DNA from: Candidatus Coatesiibacteriota bacterium
Lineage (GTDB): Bacteria > RBG-13-66-14
Assembly (NCBI GenBank): GCA_014728185.1
Contig: WJMB01000123.1
Span: 1-10,635 of the forward strand
DNA length: 10,635 nucleotides
Direction of reading: 5' to 3'
A program made the translations under genes and the position numbers. Positions 1 to 5,865 of this stretch are shown here, piece after piece. Under the pieces are notes generated by a model. The model was not told where the DNA came from and made no database searches. It saw only the letters and a program-made list of their open reading frames with translations. Position 1 is the stretch's first letter; each line of letters opens with the position of its first letter.

Positions 1-1872
1 CTCGTCCACACTCAGGTCCAACCCCAGGCTGCCGTCGCCGTCGGCCAGGGTCAATCCCAGGGAGAGCTGCAGGCCGTCGACGCCCCCCTGGGGCGTGGCC
101 ACTCCGCTGTCGATCAGGCGCAACTGCAGGTCGGTATCGACCAGCCGGGCCATCTGGATCGGATCGGCGGCGCCGAGGGCCTCCGGCGCCAGAGCGAGCT
201 CACCGGATAGGCGCAGCGTGCCGTAAGGGTAGACCTCGGGCAGCTCGACCAGGCCTGGCGGAACCAGGGCCAGCAGGCGCTCGGGCAGGGCGTAGAGCTC
301 GTTGAACTCGGCGCGGAGCCCCCCGGCGGCGAATCCCCTCATCGCGAAGGAGCCGTCCCAGACCAGGGCCTCGCCCAGGCGCAGGCTCAGGTCGCGCCCG
401 CTGACGTCGCCGGCGGCGAGGTCGGCGTCGACGACGGTCGCCAGGCTCAGGTCGCCCAGGGCGACGGGAGCGCCGTCGATCTCACCGCCCACACTCCCCA
501 CACTCAGGGCGAGGTTCATACCGGCCAGGCGCATCGTCGCGGTGTCCACCATCCCAGCGGCGGACAGCTCCACACCGGATACGGCGTAGCCCCCCTGACG
601 GGCGCTGAGCAGGCCGACCTCGGCGCCGATGTCCAGAACGGGCCGGGGGTCGTCCAGGTCGATGTCACCGGAGGCGCTCAGCTCGGCGTCGAGGCCGTAG
701 AGTTCGGCGTCGGCGGCGGGCAGGGCCGCGGCGACGTTGCGCAGCTCGAGCTCGGTCTCGACGGAAACGGTCTTGATGCCGCCGCGCAGGGGAACCACCA
801 TGGTGGCCGCCGCATCGAGGGTACCCGAGGCGGCCAGCGGCGGCAGCACGGCGGCGAAGTCCTCGGTCAGCGGCCGCAGGTCGACGAAGAGCTCACGCAG
901 GCGCACCACGGCCCGGGGGTCGCCGTGGAGCTCGGCGCCCAGCTCCAGCCCGACGCGCAGGTAATCGCCCAGGCTCAGGCGCTCCAGACTCAGGCCGAAG
1001 CGCATCCGGTCGAGGTCCAGGGAGAAGTCGCCGGCGGCGAAGAGCTCCCCGGCGGGCGCCAGGGCGACGGGGGCGGCGACCTCGGCCCCGGCGGCGCGCA
1101 GATAATAAGAACCGACGACGGCGGCCGCCGTTCCTCGACGCTCCAGGGACACGTCGAAGTTGAAGCCCAGCTCTTCCACGGAGGCGGCCAAATCCGGGGC
1201 CTCCGGCGGACCCATCCGCAGCGAGACCGGTCCCGGGTCCTTGTGGAAGCGCAGCTCCAGGGGCAGTCGTCGGTCGGTCTCCGCACCGGCCAGCTCCAGG
1301 CTCACCCCGCCGAGGTCGGCGGCGACGCCGTCCTCGACCACAAGCGAGAGCTCGCGGACGCCCACCCGGCGCAGCCGTACGCGCACCGGGACGTCGCCCC
1401 AGGTGAAGGGCTCGGGCTCCGGCTCCTCCTCGCTGGGCGGAGCCAGGTTCTCCACGTTCCAGCCCAGGTCGGGCTTCTCCACCAGGTGGAGGCGTAACCC
1501 GCCTATTTCGCAAGCGTAGATCTCCAGCACGCCCTTGTCGAAGAAAGCGGCCAGATCGTAGGCGAAAACCAGCTCGTCGATGACCACGGCGGGCACCCGG
1601 TCGAACTCGGGGCTGGAGAGCACGCGCAGGTCGCGAATCACCAGGCCGACCATGGGCGAGAGGTAGACGCGGCCCAGCTCCACCTCACCGTAAAGGTTCT
1701 CGTTGACCAACTCGAGGGCCAGCTCCTTGAGCTCCTCCCCGTCGTAGGCGATGCGCAGCGCCAGGGTGGCGATGATCACCGCCGAGGCGGTGAAGACCAA
1801 CAGGCCGACCAGGATCTGGGCGGTCCAGCGGCCGACACAGGCGAGGATGAGGAGCAATCGGTTATCGCTCAT
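1..1872 (-). CDS. AsmA-family envelope protein, C-terminus missing (runs off left edge)
   Basis: An uninterrupted frame of 624 codons starts with ATG at 1872 and has no stop before the window edge, so the C-terminal part is missing. Residues about 17-39 form one hydrophobic helix that would anchor the protein in the inner membrane. Residues 60-142 follow the AsmA N-terminal pattern: GEVELGRVYLSPMVGLVIRD, then PEF, a YDLAAFFDKGVLEI segment, and LGWNVENL. The rest is rich in short alternating beta-strand repeats, as in the hydrophobic-groove (beta-taco) proteins AsmA, TamB and YdbH, which carry phospholipid between the two membranes. An in-frame TGA lies 18 bases before the ATG, and no other start would keep the membrane segment whole. 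No clear Shine-Dalgarno is seen. It is the last visible gene of the minus-strand run, 135 bp after the preceding lipoprotein. Family assignment is fairly sure; the exact subfamily and transport role are inferred. Confidence 0.85.
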   Translation of the reverse strand, partial: MSDNRLLLILACVGRWTAQILVGLLVFTASAVIIATLALRIAYDGEELKELALELVNENLYGEVELGRVYLSPMVGLVIRDLRVLSSPEFDRVPAVVIDELVFAYDLAAFFDKGVLEIYACEIGGLRLHLVEKPDLGWNVENLAPPSEEEPEPEPFTWGDVPVRVRLRRVGVRELSLVVEDGVAADLGGVSLELAGAETDRRLPLELRFHKDPGPVSLRMGPPEAPDLAASVEELGFNFDVSLERRGTAAAVVGSYYLRAAGAEVAAPVALAPAGELFAAGDFSLDLDRMRFGLSLERLSLGDYLRVGLELGAELHGDPRAVVRLRELFVDLRPLTEDFAAVLPPLAASGTLDAAATMVVPLRGGIKTVSVETELELRNVAAALPAADAELYGLDAELSASGDIDLDDPRPVLDIGAEVGLLSARQGGYAVSGVELSAAGMVDTATMRLAGMNLALSVGSVGGEIDGAPVALGDLSLATVVDADLAAGDVSGRDLSLRLGEALVWDGSFAMRGFAAGGLRAEFNELYALPERLLALVPPGLVELPEVYPYGTLRLSGELALAPEALGAADPIQMARLVDTDLQLRLIDSGVATPQGGVDGLQLSLGLTLADGDGSLGLDLSVDE

Positions 1873-1898
1873 GGTTGGCTTGACTTCGATTCAGCAAG

Positions 1899-1919
1899 GG
1901 GGACCCCGACGGGGTCCCC
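1899..1919 (-). terminator. Perfect 9-bp hairpin between lipoprotein and AsmA genes
   Basis: The arms GGGGACCCC (1899-1907) and GGGGTCCCC (1911-1919) pair perfectly around a 3-base loop. The hairpin lies 89 bp after the lipoprotein stop and 26 bp before the AsmA start. No T-run follows on either strand, so it could be a partial terminator, an mRNA-stabilising stem or a processing site that lowers AsmA expression, not a classic intrinsic terminator. Confidence 0.5.
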
Positions 1920-2007
1920 GTTGTTAACCGAGTAACCGCGGCGTTTGACGAGGGAGCCGGGCGGTTCGGATGGTCATCTGCGGTCCGGCTGCGAAAGCGG
2001 CGGCGCC

Positions 2008-2790
2008 TTACTGACTGGTGAAGCTGAATAGCAGGATCAGGCCCACGGTGACCGCGGTGACAATGATCGGCTCGAGGATGGGGGTTTCCTCTTCCTCGGG
2101 CCTCTCCGGGCCGATGTCGGGGTAGCGGGTGTCGATGAGTTCCTCGGCGGCGGATACCTTGACGTAGTCCTCGACGCCGCCCTGGATCTCGCCGACCCAG
2201 GCGTAGCCTTCGCCGCTGGGCGAGGGGATCCGGACGTGCGCCCGGGCCACGGCGTTGCGCTGCACGCTGGAGCCGGACTTGTAGTAGACGACGCGGCACT
2301 CGATGAGGCGGTAGCTCAGCGAGCCGCCGGACACGGAGCCTCCAGCGGAACCGTTGCCGGAGGGCGAGGGCGAGGGCGTGTTGCCGCTTTCGATCTCTTC
2401 GCGCTCGCGTCGGGCCTCCTCGATCTCCATCTCGGCTTCGGTCTTGCCGTCGTCGTCGTCACCGGAGGCGGGAGAACCGTAGGAACCTCCGCCCGGCGAT
2501 GATCCGGCGTAGAAGCCCCGGCGGGACAGCTCGGTGATCAGCGCCTCTTCGAAGCGGTCGTGGAGCAGGGTGTGATCGTCATCGGCACCCAGGTCCTCGA
2601 CGCCCTCGACGAGCCCCAGACGCATCACGTCGAGCCGGGCGACCTGCTCGGCCGCGTCGGCCAGGGCCTGGACCTTGAGTTGGCCGTCGGTGGGGGTGTC
2701 GCCGTATTCGTTGATGGGCAGGTCGGTGCAGGCGGTCAGCAAAAGGCCGATCAGCAGCGCCGGGATCAGCATTCGCCGGGGATGGAGCAT
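2008..2790 (-). CDS. Lipoprotein with additional C-terminal transmembrane segment
   Basis: 260 aa. A basic N-terminus (MLHPRRM) and hydrophobic stretch end in the lipobox LTAC, placing the lipidated cysteine at residue 21. Residues 36-95 look helical and contain a segment (HDRFEEALITELSRRGFY) like those in small envelope proteins of the CsgG/FlgO type, a tentative resemblance only. Residues 97-157 are a low-complexity linker of Gly, Ser, Pro and charged residues. Residues 158-220 form a likely beta domain (LSYRLIECRVVYYKSG, then YAWVGEIQGGVEDYV). Residues 238-257 are a second hydrophobic segment (ILEPIIVTAVTVGLILLF). The start was set at 2790 because GAGGTGACG stands just before it and the signal peptide begins there; the frame is open further upstream, but that extension overlaps the RidA gene. 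The function is unknown. It sits between RidA and an AsmA-like protein, so a part in envelope assembly or transport is possible. Confidence 0.8.
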   Translation of the reverse strand: MLHPRRMLIPALLIGLLLTACTDLPINEYGDTPTDGQLKVQALADAAEQVARLDVMRLGLVEGVEDLGADDDHTLLHDRFEEALITELSRRGFYAGSSPGGGSYGSPASGDDDDGKTEAEMEIEEARREREEIESGNTPSPSPSGNGSAGGSVSGGSLSYRLIECRVVYYKSGSSVQRNAVARAHVRIPSPSGEGYAWVGEIQGGVEDYVKVSAAEELIDTRYPDIGPERPEEEETPILEPIIVTAVTVGLILLFSFTSQ

Positions 2791-2896
2791 CGTCACCTCG
2801 CAGAGGTTGGGCGGACGGGGAGCTATCCGGGGATGTGAACGTTCGCGCGGTCGTTGAGTCCGGATAACCGGATGATAGCGGGCGGAGCGGGGCCTG

Positions 2897-3292
2897 TCAA
2901 GCTTCGGGAGCTTCGAGGAGCGCCACGGCCTCGATCTCCAGGGGGGCGCCCTTGGGCAGAGCCGAAACCTCCACCGCGGAACGGGCCGGTGGGTCGCCAC
3001 CGAAGAACTCGGCGTAGACTTCGTTCATCTCGCCGAAGCGGCTGATGTCGGTCATGTACACCGTCAGCTTGACGGCTAGTTGTAGCGAGCTGCCGGCGGC
3101 GCGCAGCACCGCGTCGAGGTTCTCCAGGGTCCGGCGGGTCGCCGCGGCGAGGTCGTCGGTGATCAGCCCGCCGCCGGCGGGGTCCAGCGGCAACTGACCG
3201 GCGGTGAAGACCAGTCCGTCGGCGACGACGGCCTGGCTGTAGGGACCGACGGCGGCGGGAGCGGCGTCGGTCCGCACGATACGGCGCTTCAT
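2897..3292 (-). CDS. ridA: RidA family enamine/imine deaminase
   Basis: 131 aa, the usual full length of the RidA/YjgF/UK114 family. These proteins form trimers in the cytoplasm and hydrolyse reactive 2-aminoacrylate and other enamines or imines released by PLP enzymes such as threonine dehydratase, giving 2-keto acids and ammonia. Family marks are visible in order: GPYSQAV (residues 16-22), the FTAGQLPLDP segment (29-38), VKLTVYMTD (74-82), and PARSAVEVSALPKGAPLEIEA (102-122). Arg104 matches the carboxylate-binding arginine (Arg105 in E. coli RidA) and Glu119 matches the catalytic-site glutamate (Glu120). ATG at 3292 is preceded by AGGGAG at good spacing. The stop is TGA at 2899-2897. It lies 42 bp after the 388-aa unknown protein and 106 bp before the lipoprotein, likely in one transcript. 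It has no evident link to the envelope genes around it. Substrate within the family cannot be told from sequence alone. Confidence 0.93.
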   Translation of the reverse strand: MKRRIVRTDAAPAAVGPYSQAVVADGLVFTAGQLPLDPAGGGLITDDLAAATRRTLENLDAVLRAAGSSLQLAVKLTVYMTDISRFGEMNEVYAEFFGGDPPARSAVEVSALPKGAPLEIEAVALLEAPEA

Positions 3293-3334
3293 CGTCTGCT
3301 CCCTGTTTGATACCCGCGACGATACCGGGGCGGG

Positions 3335-4501
3335 TTACTCGTCATCCTCGTCGTCGTAGTCGTCGTCATCACCACTCTGAGCCGCCCGAGCTTCGGCCTG
3401 GGCCTGTGCTTCGGCGAATTCCCGGGCGTTGACCAGGCGCACCCCGGCGAAGAACAGGGCGTCGAAGAGGGGGTTGAGCCTCGGCGGCAGGTGGGGCAGG
3501 CTGCGCCGCGCCGTGACGGCCAGCCGGGCGACCAGCTCGGCGCCGTTCTCTTCGAGATCGGCCAGCACTTCCTCCAGCTCCTCCAGGTACGTCGAGCTCT
3601 GGAAGTCGTTGCCCCGGGCGGCGGCCAATTGACGCAGCACCCCGGCGGCGGCGGCGTCGATCTCCTCGGAGCGTGAGCGGTTGTCCTGGGCGGCGCGGAC
3701 GATGTCCACGGCCTGGGCCAGGATCTGCTCTCCCGCCTGTGAGGCGGCCTCGTCGGTGGGGAACAGGGGCTGAAGCCGCTCCTCGGCCAGCTTGACCAAC
3801 CGGCCGGTCTCGGCCAGGGACTCGACCACCTTCTCGGGTTCGAGTTCCAGCTTGGCGGCCAGGTCGGCGGGCTCCAGGCCGGCCTCCTCCCAGTCGGCCT
3901 CGAGGGCCTCGCGGTAACCCGCCTCGAGCTGGAGGTCGGGATCTAGGACCCGGCCGATGAAGGCCTGGACGTTGCGCTGGAAGAGGTAATCGTTGTAGCT
4001 GGCCCAGAAGAGGTTGTGCAGCAGCGGGATGGTGTGGGGCTGGGCCTCGTGGTTGCCCAGCATGTTGAGCAGGAAGAGGTTGACCCAACCGAGACGGTAG
4101 GCCTCCTCCTCGACGAGCTGCACCTGTACGCCCAAACCGATGGTGGTCAGCCAGGCCCGGGCCTGCTCGTCGATGATGGCGTCCAGACAGCGGTCGACAT
4201 AGGCGGCGACCTTCTCGTCGTCGTCCTCGGTGGGCGGCGGGTTCTCCTCGACGTACCTGGCGATCACCCGCAGGTCGTAGCGCACCGTGCGCCAATCCGT
4301 CCGGGCCAGAAGCTCGCCGAAGGCCTCGATGAGTTTGCGCGGCTCCTCCTTGAACTCGTCGGCGCCCTCGGGGTTCTCCTCCTCGAGGCGCTTGACCGCC
4401 TGCTCGGCGCGGCGGCGCAGCCGCTGGAACTCGTGGCGTTGGAAGGCGATGCCCTGATGACGGGAACGGAAGGGGGGCTTTTTGTTCTTTTTCTTGCTCA
4501 A
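3335..4501 (-). CDS. Conserved-looking helical protein of unknown function with acidic tail
   Basis: 388 aa if it starts at TTG 4501. I do not recognise the family. The N-terminus is very basic (SKKKNKKPPFRSRHQ), most of the chain is predicted helical with many Glu, Ala and Leu, and the C-terminus is an almost pure Asp/Glu tail (residues 377-388). There is no signal peptide or convincing membrane helix, so it is probably cytoplasmic. The middle (115-185) is more hydrophobic and aromatic (WLTTIGLGVQVQL, then GWVNLFLLNMLGNH and LLHNLFWASYNDYLF) and may be the folded core. Residues 200-245 contain a helix-turn-helix-sized stretch (GLEPADLAAKLELEPEKVVESL), which is only suggestive. TTG 4501 was chosen because GGGAG stands 5 bases upstream and the Lys-rich start follows at once. 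The frame is open to an ATG at 4585, but that adds 28 low-complexity residues without a ribosome site. It is the first gene of the minus-strand run after the 360-bp spacer. Confidence 0.75.
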   Translation of the reverse strand: MSKKKNKKPPFRSRHQGIAFQRHEFQRLRRRAEQAVKRLEEENPEGADEFKEEPRKLIEAFGELLARTDWRTVRYDLRVIARYVEENPPPTEDDDEKVAAYVDRCLDAIIDEQARAWLTTIGLGVQVQLVEEEAYRLGWVNLFLLNMLGNHEAQPHTIPLLHNLFWASYNDYLFQRNVQAFIGRVLDPDLQLEAGYREALEADWEEAGLEPADLAAKLELEPEKVVESLAETGRLVKLAEERLQPLFPTDEAASQAGEQILAQAVDIVRAAQDNRSRSEEIDAAAAGVLRQLAAARGNDFQSSTYLEELEEVLADLEENGAELVARLAVTARRSLPHLPPRLNPLFDALFFAGVRLVNAREFAEAQAQAEARAAQSGDDDDYDDEDDE

Positions 4502-4506
4502 GGAGT

Positions 4507-4511
4507 CTCCC
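4507..4511 (-). promoter_or_regulatory. Ribosome binding site deciding the TTG start at 4501
   Basis: On the minus strand GGGAG stands 5 bases before TTG. This favours a TTG start over the upstream in-frame ATG at 4585, which lacks such a site. Confidence 0.5.
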
Positions 4512-4579
4512 AGCGGAAGGTCGGGTATCGTCGCACCGGGCCGGGTAAGGCAGCGCAGCCTGCTCGGCGACCCGGTTGA

Positions 4580-4593
4580 GTACAACGTTGTAC
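4580..4593. promoter_or_regulatory. 14-bp perfect palindrome, possible operator
   Basis: GTACAACGTTGTAC is a perfect palindrome, 79 bp upstream of the TTG start at 4501 and inside the putative leader of that transcript. Its size and full symmetry fit a site for a dimeric repressor, for example of the TetR, LacI or GntR type. No regulator gene is visible nearby, so the binding protein is unknown. Confidence 0.4.
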
Positions 4594-4723
4594 GGCGGGT
4601 GCGAATCGTCTCGATGGCTGATCAAGGGCCAAACAAGCTCGGCCGCCGGTCAGCTCCAGGGGCACACCCCCCGGCGATCCGGCGGGTCGGACAATCGAAA
4701 CGGCTCCGGCTCGGGGCCGGCTT

Positions 4724-4739
4724 TGGCACGTTTCTTGCA
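4724..4739 (+). promoter_or_regulatory. Sigma-54 type promoter core, rightward
   Basis: TGGCACG-TTTC-TTGCA matches the sigma-54 consensus TGGCACG-N4-TTGCW exactly, with GG and GC 10 bases apart. The predicted start is near 4750. The transcript would run into the 3' end of the YdbL-like gene in antisense, so this arm has no obvious target gene. Confidence 0.5.
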
Positions 4740-4780
4740 GCAGGGCGGGGTCGCCCAATCGACGTCCCCACCGACCTCTT

Positions 4781-4796
4781 CGCAAGAAACGTGCCA
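4781..4796 (-). promoter_or_regulatory. Sigma-54 type promoter core, leftward, likely for the 388-aa gene run
   Basis: Read on the minus strand it is TGGCACG-TTTC-TTGCG, identical to the consensus except for the last, less conserved base. The predicted start is near 4770, giving a leader of about 270 bases before the TTG at 4501 that includes the palindrome at 4580-4593. Sigma-54 promoters need an enhancer-binding activator; its site would lie upstream, inside the YdbL-like gene, and was not identified. Confidence 0.5.
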
Positions 4797-4861
4797 AAGC
4801 CTCGCCGCGGGTTAATCGGGGGCGTATCAGGGCGTCGGCTGGCCCGCCGGATCGCCGACTA

Positions 4862-5431
4862 TCAACCGGCCTTACGCCACTCGCCGGCGGCGTCGCGGTA
4901 CCAGTGTCCCGGGGGAACGTCGGTCAGGTAGAGGTCGCCGTAGCGCCGCGCGGTCTCGGCGGTGGGGTCGGGCAGGGTGGAGGTTTCGGGGTCGAGGCGG
5001 CCCAGGCGCTCGTAGATACGCCGTCGGTTGGCGTTCTCGCGCTCGATGAGCTCGATGACATAGGGGTCGTCCTCGAGCAGGGGCGTGGCGGCCAGGTAGC
5101 CCTCGGCGGTCTCGCCGAGCAGGGCCTGCTCCTTGAGGCGGCGCAGTTCTTCGTTGAGGAACAGGGAGTCGGCGTAGGCCAGCAGCGCGGCGGCGCGTTG
5201 GGGGTCCTCCTCGGCGAGATCCTCGAGGCTGGGCAGGTCCTCCTCGGGCAGGCCGCGGACGCCGGAGACCATCCAGATGTCCTCGCCCAGCTCCTCGTAG
5301 GAGCCCAGGACCTGGTTTTCCATCATCGTCTTGGTGTCGACGAGCTCGAGGTTGAACTCGACCTGGGCACAGCCGAGGATCAGCAAAAACAGCAGCAGCA
5401 GCGGCGCGGCTATGATAGTAATGCGCTTCAC
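4862..5431 (-). CDS. DUF1318 / YdbL-like lipoprotein
   Basis: 189 aa, GTG start at 5431 with GGGGAGG five bases upstream. The N-terminus (MKRITIIAAPLLLLFLLILGC) is a lipoprotein signal with the lipid-bearing cysteine at residue 21. The mature start (AQVEFNLELVDTKTMMENQVLGSY) resembles family members from other diderms. The DUF1318 marks follow: GETAEGYLA near 106-114, LIERENANRRRIYERL near 128-143, and a C-terminal PPGHWYRDAAGEWRKAG. E. coli YdbL, the named member, is a periplasmic protein that helps YnbE assemble with the AsmA-like YdbH in a lipid-transport bridge. Many homologues are lipoproteins, as here, and are longer than YdbL (about 110 aa). Residues 45-100 are an additional acidic, helical stretch. 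It lies 434 bp after the outer-membrane protein gene and 360 bp before the 388-aa gene. The family is well supported; a lipid-transport role is inferred. Confidence 0.82.
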   Translation of the reverse strand: MKRITIIAAPLLLLFLLILGCAQVEFNLELVDTKTMMENQVLGSYEELGEDIWMVSGVRGLPEEDLPSLEDLAEEDPQRAAALLAYADSLFLNEELRRLKEQALLGETAEGYLAATPLLEDDPYVIELIERENANRRRIYERLGRLDPETSTLPDPTAETARRYGDLYLTDVPPGHWYRDAAGEWRKAG

Positions 5432-5647
5432 GATGACCTCCCCTGGTAATCGACGGGGATGGTGATTGGCGGAGACTCCAGTCCGGCGGATCCGCGACTA
5501 TCCAAATCCGTTGGCTGCGGTTGGCGGATTGTTCGGGCCGGCTGTTTGTTGTTCAAGGGGTCCGGGCGGGCGAAGAGGGTGCTTGCGGATACGACTTGCC
5601 AGCTTCATTTAACCTTTGGGCTAGAAGCTGCTGAACCGAAGCACCAT

Positions 5648-5673
5648 TACAAGAATCAGCTACAAGAATCAGC
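5648..5673. repeat. 13-bp perfect tandem repeat, two copies
   Basis: TACAAGAATCAGC occurs twice without a gap (5648-5660 and 5661-5673), followed by a partial third echo, GGAATCA. It lies 217 bp upstream of the YdbL-like gene. It may bind a regulator or be a slippage product. Confidence 0.8.
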
Positions 5674-5825
5674 GGAATCAACCGCCGCCGAAGAGGGGGA
5701 AAGCACTGGAAATAGCCCTCTCGCCCATCGACCACACCGCCGTGCGCAGCGAACAAAACCGCCAAGTGTTCGCATCCGCTTACACAGCCACGAGACCGCG
5801 ACCGGCGGCGCTTCAGTGAACCATT

Positions 5826-5855
5826 ATTGTAACACAGCGCGGGGGTGCGGGTCAG
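5826..5855 (-). promoter_or_regulatory. Possible sigma-70 type promoter, leftward
   Basis: On the minus strand CTGACC (4 of 6 to the -35 consensus) is followed after 18 bases by TACAAT (5 of 6 to the -10). It sits just after the stop of the outer-membrane protein gene and points to the YdbL-like gene. The -35 is weak and the spacer GC-rich, so this is only a candidate. Confidence 0.3.
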
Positions 5856-5865
5856 GCGCGGCGGG

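Larger units (their letters stand above)
4719..4801. repeat. 20-bp perfect inverted repeat, 43-bp spacer
   Basis: The left arm GGCTTTGGCACGTTTCTTGC (4719-4738) is the exact reverse complement of 4782-4801. Pairing stops at both outer ends and at the inner side. The spacer contains its own small hairpin (GGGCG 4743-4747 with CGCCC 4752-4756). It could form a long RNA hairpin downstream of the YdbL-like gene or a cruciform in DNA. Each arm also matches the sigma-54 promoter core. No target-site duplication flanks it, which speaks against a small transposed element. Confidence 0.85.
4502..4861. other. 360-bp gene-free regulatory spacer
   Basis: This spacer lies between the end of the YdbL-like gene and the start of the 388-aa gene. 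It holds a 20-bp perfect inverted repeat carrying two sigma-54-like promoter cores (4719-4801) and a 14-bp palindrome (4580-4593). A smaller stem, CCGGC/GCCGG, lies at 4706-4720. Open frames across it are Arg/Pro-rich and have no ribosome site, so I see no gene. Confidence 0.7.
5432..5865. other. 434-bp gene-free spacer with repeats and a possible leftward promoter
   Basis: No convincing gene lies here. It holds a 13-bp tandem repeat (5648-5673), a 7-bp inverted repeat CAGCTTC/GAAGCTG (5600-5606 and 5624-5630), a 6-bp one AGAGGG/CCCTCT (5692-5697 and 5716-5721), and a promoter-like pair at 5826-5855. If that promoter is used, the YdbL-like gene has a leader of nearly 390 bases that could fold; I could not match it to a known riboswitch. 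Confidence 0.6.

Noticed and set aside
893..1513. Open frames on both strands inside 893-1519
   Set aside because: All are low-complexity shadows within the continuous AsmA-like frame on the minus strand.
2791..3000. N-terminal extension of the lipoprotein frame to 3000
   Set aside because: The extension would overlap the RidA gene and bury the lipoprotein signal; the start at 2790 has a good ribosome site.
3369..4625. Second long open frame (418 codons) on the minus strand overlapping the 388-aa gene
   Set aside because: Its product is extremely rich in Arg, Gly, Pro and Ala with no domain or ribosome site; it is the +1 shadow of the real frame, which has balanced composition and an RBS.
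4719..4801. Small inverted-repeat mobile element (MITE)
   Set aside because: No flanking target duplication and no second copy in the window; the arms are better explained by promoter cores or a hairpin. A genome-wide copy count could reopen this.
5432..5660. Riboswitch in the long leader of the YdbL-like gene
   Set aside because: Short inverted repeats are present, but I could not align the conserved cores of any common riboswitch class that I know.
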